DNA from: Mycobacterium sp. E3198
GTDB lineage: Bacteria; Actinomycetota; Actinomycetes; Mycobacteriales; Mycobacteriaceae
Assembly (NCBI RefSeq): GCF_001667015.1
Contig: NZ_LZIS01000114.1
Span: forward strand, 1 to 64,000
Direction: 5' to 3'
DNA: 64,000 bases
Positions within the stretch are counted from its first letter, which is position 1, and each line of letters starts with the position of its first letter. Both the position numbers and the translations under genes were made by a program. This document shows positions 59,205-64,000 of this stretch, in pieces. The notes under the pieces were generated by a model. That model worked only from the letters and a program-made list of their open reading frames with translations. It made no database searches and was not told the origin of the DNA.

Positions 59205-62160
59205 CGACTCCCGAATACGTCGGCGCGTTTCCGTCGTGCGGCCGCGCACCCGTCTGGCCATCACCGGGCACTTTGTTGAGTCTGGCGGTGTCGGCCTCCT
59301 CCCCCAACAGGAGGGAGCGCACCAGGCTACGCGGTCCGAACGGCCGCAGCATGTAACTGGCCGGGCGCGGCCGCACCCGTATCGGCCACCAGAACCAGCG
59401 CCCCAGTAGCGCCGCGATCGACGGCGTCATCAGCGAGCGCACGATCAGGGTGTCGAACAGCAGGCCGAGCCCAATCGTGCTGCCGGCCTGCCCAATCGAG
59501 CGCAGGTCACTGGCCACCATCGACATCATGGTGAAGGCGAACACCAGCCCCGCGGCCGTCACGACACTGCCGGTCTCCCCCATCGAGCGGATGATGCCGG
59601 TCCGCAGCCCCGCCCCGATCTCCTCCTGGAAGCGTGACACCAGCAGCAGGTTGTAGTCGGAGCCCACGGCCAACAGGATGATCAACCCGAACACCGGCGC
59701 GATCCAGTTCAATTCCAGGCCGAAGAGGTGCTGCCACACCAGCACCGACAGCCCGAACGCGGCGCCCAGCGACAGCAGCACCGTCCCGACGATCACCAGG
59801 GACGCGACCAGCGCCCGGGTGATGATCACCATGACCGCGAAAATCAGTGTCAGGGCGGCGATTCCGACGATCAGCAGGTCGTATTGCGAGCCGGCCTGGA
59901 TGTCGCGGTAGATCGCCGCCGTCCCGGTGAGGTAGAACTTGGCGCCGGTGAGCGTCGTTCCCTTCACCGCCTGATGCGCGGCGTTCAGCGCGGGCTTGAC
60001 CGCGGCAATACCCGCGGGGGTCGCCGGGTCCGCGTCGTGGGTGATGATGAAGCGCGCGGCCTTGCCGTCCGGTGAGAGGAAGAGTTTCAGACCGCGCTGA
60101 AAGTCGGGATTCTGGAACGCTTCCGGGGGCAGGTAGAAGTAGTCGCCACTCCTGGAGGCGTCGAACGCCTGACCCATCGCACTCGCCGTATCGGTCATCT
60201 GGGCCATCTGCGTCACCAGACCCGAGAAGCTGCTGTGCATCGTGAGCAGGGTGCCCTGCATGGACTTCGCGACGGCGATCATCGGCGGGAACTGGGCCAT
60301 CATCTGGGGCATGATCGCGTCCACGTTGTTCATGTCCTTGATCAACGTGCTCATGTTCGCGCTGAACTTGTCCACGCCGTCGATCGCCTCGAACACCGAC
60401 CTCGAAGCCCAGCAGACGGGGATGTTGAAACAGTGTGGTTCCCAATACAAGTAGCTGCGGAACGGCCTCGCGAAATCGTCGAAGTCCGCCAGGTGGTCCC
60501 GCATCTCGTTCAGCGTCGATTGCATGTCACCCATGTCGCCCACCATGCGATGGGTCGCGTTGCTCATCTGTCCGAGCAAGCCCTGCATCCGCTCCATCGA
60601 GCCGATCATGGCGCCCAGATCGTCGCTCATCTTGAGCATGTCGGCGGTGCGGTCCTTCATGAACTGAAGGTTCTGCTGGATGGGGATCGATTGGGCACTG
60701 ATCTGGAACGGTATCGATGTGTGCTCGATCGGCCCGCCCAGCGGCCGGGTGATGCTCTGCACCATCGCGATTCCCGGCGACCGGAAAATGTCCTTGGCGA
60801 GCCGGTCGAGAATGATCATGTCGCCGCTGTTGCGCATGTCGTGATCGCTCTCGATCATGAGGATGTCGGGGTTCATTGTCGCGGCGCTGAAATGGCGCTC
60901 CGCGGCCGCGTATCCGACATTCGAGGGCACGTTGGCGGGTGTGTAGTAGCGGTCGTTGAAGCTGATCTTCATGCTGGGCATGACGAGGATGCCGACGATC
61001 GCGATGGCCAGCGAGGCCGCGAACACCGGGCCGGGCCAGCGCACCGTGGCGGTCCCGATGCGCCGCCACCCGCGCGTCTTGATCATCCGCCTCGGGTCGA
61101 GCAAACCGAACCCGGTGGCCACCGCGACAACGGCCGGCGCCGCGGTCATCGCTCCCGCGACGACGACGAGCAGCCCGAGGGCGGAGGGGATGCCGAGCGC
61201 CTTGAAATACGACAGCCGCGCCAGGTGCAGGCAGAGGGTGGCGCCGGCGATGGTCAGCCCCGAGCCCAGGATGATGTGCGAGGTCCCACGGAACATCGTG
61301 TACCAGGCGGTTTCTCGGTCCTGACCCGCCTGGCGGGCCTCCTGGTACCGGCCGATGAGAAAGATTGCGTAATCGGTTCCTGCCGCGATGGCCAGGGACG
61401 ACAGCATGGCGACGACGAACGTGGAGAATCCCAACAATTCGTTGTTGCCGAGCAGCGCGACAAGCCCTCTGGCCGTGCCCATCTCGAAACCGACCATGAC
61501 GAGCACCAGGAGCACCGTGCTGACCGACCGATAGGCGATGAACAGCATGATCATGATGACCACGCCCGTCACGCCCATCATCTTGAACATGCTCTTGTCG
61601 GCGGCTTCGTTCATGTCCGTCGTCAGCGGCGCCGGGCCCGTGACGTAGACCCGCAGCCCCTTGGGGGGCTCCGACTTGTCGACGATCTTGCGCACTGCGT
61701 CCACGGACTGGTTGCCCAGCGTGCTGCCCTGGTTGCCGGCCAGGTTCAGTTGGACGTAAGCGGCTTTGCCGTCGCGGCTCTGGACACCGGCTGCGGTCAG
61801 CGGGTCTCCCCACACGTTCTGCACGTGCTGCACGTGCTTCGGGTCGGCCTGCAGCTTCTGCACCAAGCCGTCGTAGTAGCGGTGCGCCGCGTCGCCGAGT
61901 TGCTGATCGCTCTCGAGGACGATCATCGCGATGCTGTCGGAGTCCGATTCGTGGAAGGTCGCGCCGATGCGCTTGGCCGCGATCATCGCGGGCGCGTCTT
62001 GGGGTGACATGGTGACCGCGTGCTTGCGCGCGACCGACTCGATCGGCGGCACAAGCACATTCAGGGCCACCGTCAGCAGGAGCCAACCGATGATGATGGG
62101 CCACGCGAACGTGCGGACGAACCGCATGAACCTCGGGCGCGCGTTGTCGTCGGTGTTCAT
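59191..62160 (-). CDS. MmpL family RND lipid transporter
   Basis: This 989-residue inner-membrane transporter has the MmpL layout: one N-terminal helix, a large periplasmic loop (~45-190), five helices, a second long loop rich in Met/Gln helices (~400-770), and six final helices. The proton-relay Asp-Tyr pairs are at 263-264 (GTDYAIFL) and 835-836 (GSDYNLLL). Such pumps export lipids or siderophores with an MmpS partner, as MmpL4/5 do. ATG 62160 overlaps the mmpS stop (ATGA). The C-terminal tail is short, unlike MmpL3. The cargo is unknown. Confidence 0.92.
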   Translation of the reverse strand: MNTDDNARPRFMRFVRTFAWPIIIGWLLLTVALNVLVPPIESVARKHAVTMSPQDAPAMIAAKRIGATFHESDSDSIAMIVLESDQQLGDAAHRYYDGLVQKLQADPKHVQHVQNVWGDPLTAAGVQSRDGKAAYVQLNLAGNQGSTLGNQSVDAVRKIVDKSEPPKGLRVYVTGPAPLTTDMNEAADKSMFKMMGVTGVVIMIMLFIAYRSVSTVLLVLVMVGFEMGTARGLVALLGNNELLGFSTFVVAMLSSLAIAAGTDYAIFLIGRYQEARQAGQDRETAWYTMFRGTSHIILGSGLTIAGATLCLHLARLSYFKALGIPSALGLLVVVAGAMTAAPAVVAVATGFGLLDPRRMIKTRGWRRIGTATVRWPGPVFAASLAIAIVGILVMPSMKISFNDRYYTPANVPSNVGYAAAERHFSAATMNPDILMIESDHDMRNSGDMIILDRLAKDIFRSPGIAMVQSITRPLGGPIEHTSIPFQISAQSIPIQQNLQFMKDRTADMLKMSDDLGAMIGSMERMQGLLGQMSNATHRMVGDMGDMQSTLNEMRDHLADFDDFARPFRSYLYWEPHCFNIPVCWASRSVFEAIDGVDKFSANMSTLIKDMNNVDAIMPQMMAQFPPMIAVAKSMQGTLLTMHSSFSGLVTQMAQMTDTASAMGQAFDASRSGDYFYLPPEAFQNPDFQRGLKLFLSPDGKAARFIITHDADPATPAGIAAVKPALNAAHQAVKGTTLTGAKFYLTGTAAIYRDIQAGSQYDLLIVGIAALTLIFAVMVIITRALVASLVIVGTVLLSLGAAFGLSVLVWQHLFGLELNWIAPVFGLIILLAVGSDYNLLLVSRFQEEIGAGLRTGIIRSMGETGSVVTAAGLVFAFTMMSMVASDLRSIGQAGSTIGLGLLFDTLIVRSLMTPSIAALLGRWFWWPIRVRPRPASYMLRPFGPRSLVRSLLLGEEADTARLNKVPGDGQTGARPHDGNAPTYSGVAGPP

Positions 62161-62588
62161 GCGGCCTTCACCAGACAGGACGTTTGCGCGTGGCGACCGG
62201 CGGTGGACCTCTGGTCCTTGAGCTCACCGTTGACGGTGATGCGGCACCCGATGCTGTCGCTGTTGCCTTGGGCGACCACGCTGGCGATCACGGCCGGCAC
62301 CGTCGTCGTGATGGTGAAGGTCCAGGGCAGGCTGGTGAAGTCGGCCTGCTCCGGCTGGGCCTTCTTGTCCAGGTAGCTCACGCTTCCCGCCGTGTCGCTG
62401 GGCCCGTAAACCTCGTAGGTCACCCGCTTCACGTGCGACGGCTCGAGCGGTTCGGCGCTGCTGCCGGTCGCGGTGAAGATCGCGTCGGAGCCGAAAACGC
62501 CGCGGAGCCGGTCGACGGCGACGGCACCCAGGGCAACGGCCACCACGACGACGAGCGGCACCCAAGCCCGCTTGAGAAACGTGGACAC
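62157..62588 (-). CDS. MmpS family membrane accessory protein
   Basis: This 143-residue protein starts at GTG 62588, with GAGGGAAAGGAAA upstream. One N-terminal membrane helix (WVPLVVVVAVALGAVAV) anchors a periplasmic beta domain with the family motifs VTYEVYG, GSVSYLD and CRITVNGELKDQ. MmpS proteins work with the MmpL pump encoded next to them, here with overlapping stop and start codons. A copper-type palindrome lies 172 bp upstream. Confidence 0.92.
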   Translation of the reverse strand: MSTFLKRAWVPLVVVVAVALGAVAVDRLRGVFGSDAIFTATGSSAEPLEPSHVKRVTYEVYGPSDTAGSVSYLDKKAQPEQADFTSLPWTFTITTTVPAVIASVVAQGNSDSIGCRITVNGELKDQRSTAGRHAQTSCLVKAA

Positions 62589-62759
62589 TGACGTTTCCTT
62601 TCCCTCGTGACCTGGTCGTTCTCTACGGAGTCTCGGCCCGCGCCGGAGTGGCCAATAGGGCCATTCGGCCTGCAAATGATGGCCGGCAGGCACAAATGAC
62701 ACTCAATCGCGTGACTGCGTACCCGCAAGCGGTGGCTCGAACCCGCATTCAGGTATACC

Positions 62760-62775
62760 ATACCCCCAGGGGTAT
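62760..62775. promoter_or_regulatory. CsoR/RicR-like operator palindrome
   Basis: ATACCCCCAGGGGTAT is a perfect 7+2+7 palindrome of the type bound by CsoR-family repressors (copper, persulfide or formaldehyde sensors). A second palindrome, GGTATACC (62752-62759), abuts it and includes a -10-like TATACC. It could govern mmpS/mmpL on the left or a transcript toward the small frame on the right. No CsoR gene is in the window. Confidence 0.5.
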
Positions 62776-62827
62776 CTGCCAGCCCGTAGCGCACAACGAG
62801 TTTGAAAACCTCGATTTCCGCACCGGG

Positions 62828-62962
62828 ATGAACGGAATCATCGCCGCTCGGGCGATACGGCACGGATTAGTTTGTCTCGCCACGCCATTCGGCCGCGCCG
62901 GCATCGCAGCTGCTGGGCAGGGCGGCGCGGGCGACCACGGTAGGGCCGGCTACGTCGGGCAC

Positions 62963-62968
<6 letters not shown>
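62828..62968 (+). CDS. Doubtful small open frame (46 residues) downstream of the CsoR-like site
   Basis: ATG 62828 opens a frame MNGIIAARAIRHGLVCLATP that ends at TAG 62968 within the terminator hairpin. It has no good ribosome-binding site and no recognised family. Copper-induced tiny genes are known in M. tuberculosis behind similar operators, the only reason to list it. It may equally be untranslated. Confidence 0.2.

Positions 62969-64000
<1,032 letters not shown>

Overview
The window is high-GC actinobacterial DNA whose gene order matches the lipT-lppI-pks12-rbpA-ppm1-fxsA-cobN-cobG-cobH-cobI neighbourhood of Mycobacterium tuberculosis (Rv2045c to about Rv2067c). A pks12 gene, separate lnt and ppm1 genes (fused in M. 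tuberculosis), MmpS/MmpL, and deazaflavin- and mycofactocin-type enzymes point to a slow-growing non-tuberculous Mycobacterium, perhaps of the M. avium complex. The species call is inference.

Layout. 1-2513: an edge-truncated kinase-like gene with a probable internal inversion, then lipT and lppI. 2580-20467: an accessory block of about 18 kb between lppI and the Rv2047c homologue. It holds two TetR regulators, three cytochromes P450, three SDRs (one mycofactocin type), three DapB-like dehydrogenases, a VOC protein, and a ten-gene operon with a MoxR AAA+ ATPase, a VWA protein, two near-duplicate multi-pass membrane proteins and two very small membrane proteins. 20464-35505: an epimerase/PEP-utilising fusion and the bimodular 4150-residue Pks12. 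35819-43719: the conserved Rv2049c-rbpA-ppm1-lnt-amidohydrolase-fxsA-dienelactone hydrolase stretch, then a DJ-1/PfpI gene and the Rv2061c homologue. 43850-48850: a second accessory block (DUF1214, sulfotransferase, TetR, SDR, TetR, Ddn-like reductase). 48868-59168: cobalamin genes cobN, cobG, cobH and cobIJ, with an inserted alpha/beta hydrolase, SDR and flavin monooxygenase/SnoaL unit. 59191-64000: mmpL/mmpS, a spacer with a CsoR-like palindrome, and an edge-truncated methyltransferase that may be the Rv2067c counterpart.

How the genes work together. Pks12 and Ppm1 belong to polyprenol-phosphate/mannosyl lipid chemistry, Lnt to lipoprotein acylation, RbpA to transcription initiation, and the cob genes to aerobic corrin synthesis. 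The most interesting part is 6285-18434. The palindrome TGACT-N2-AGTCA, or a close variant, precedes three transcription units around the TetR gene at 9227. I infer one local regulon that couples a mycofactocin-dependent dehydrogenase, an SDR, three DapB-like enzymes, a P450 and a membrane protein pair with its own MoxR/VWA maturation machinery. I do not recognise this as a described pathway.
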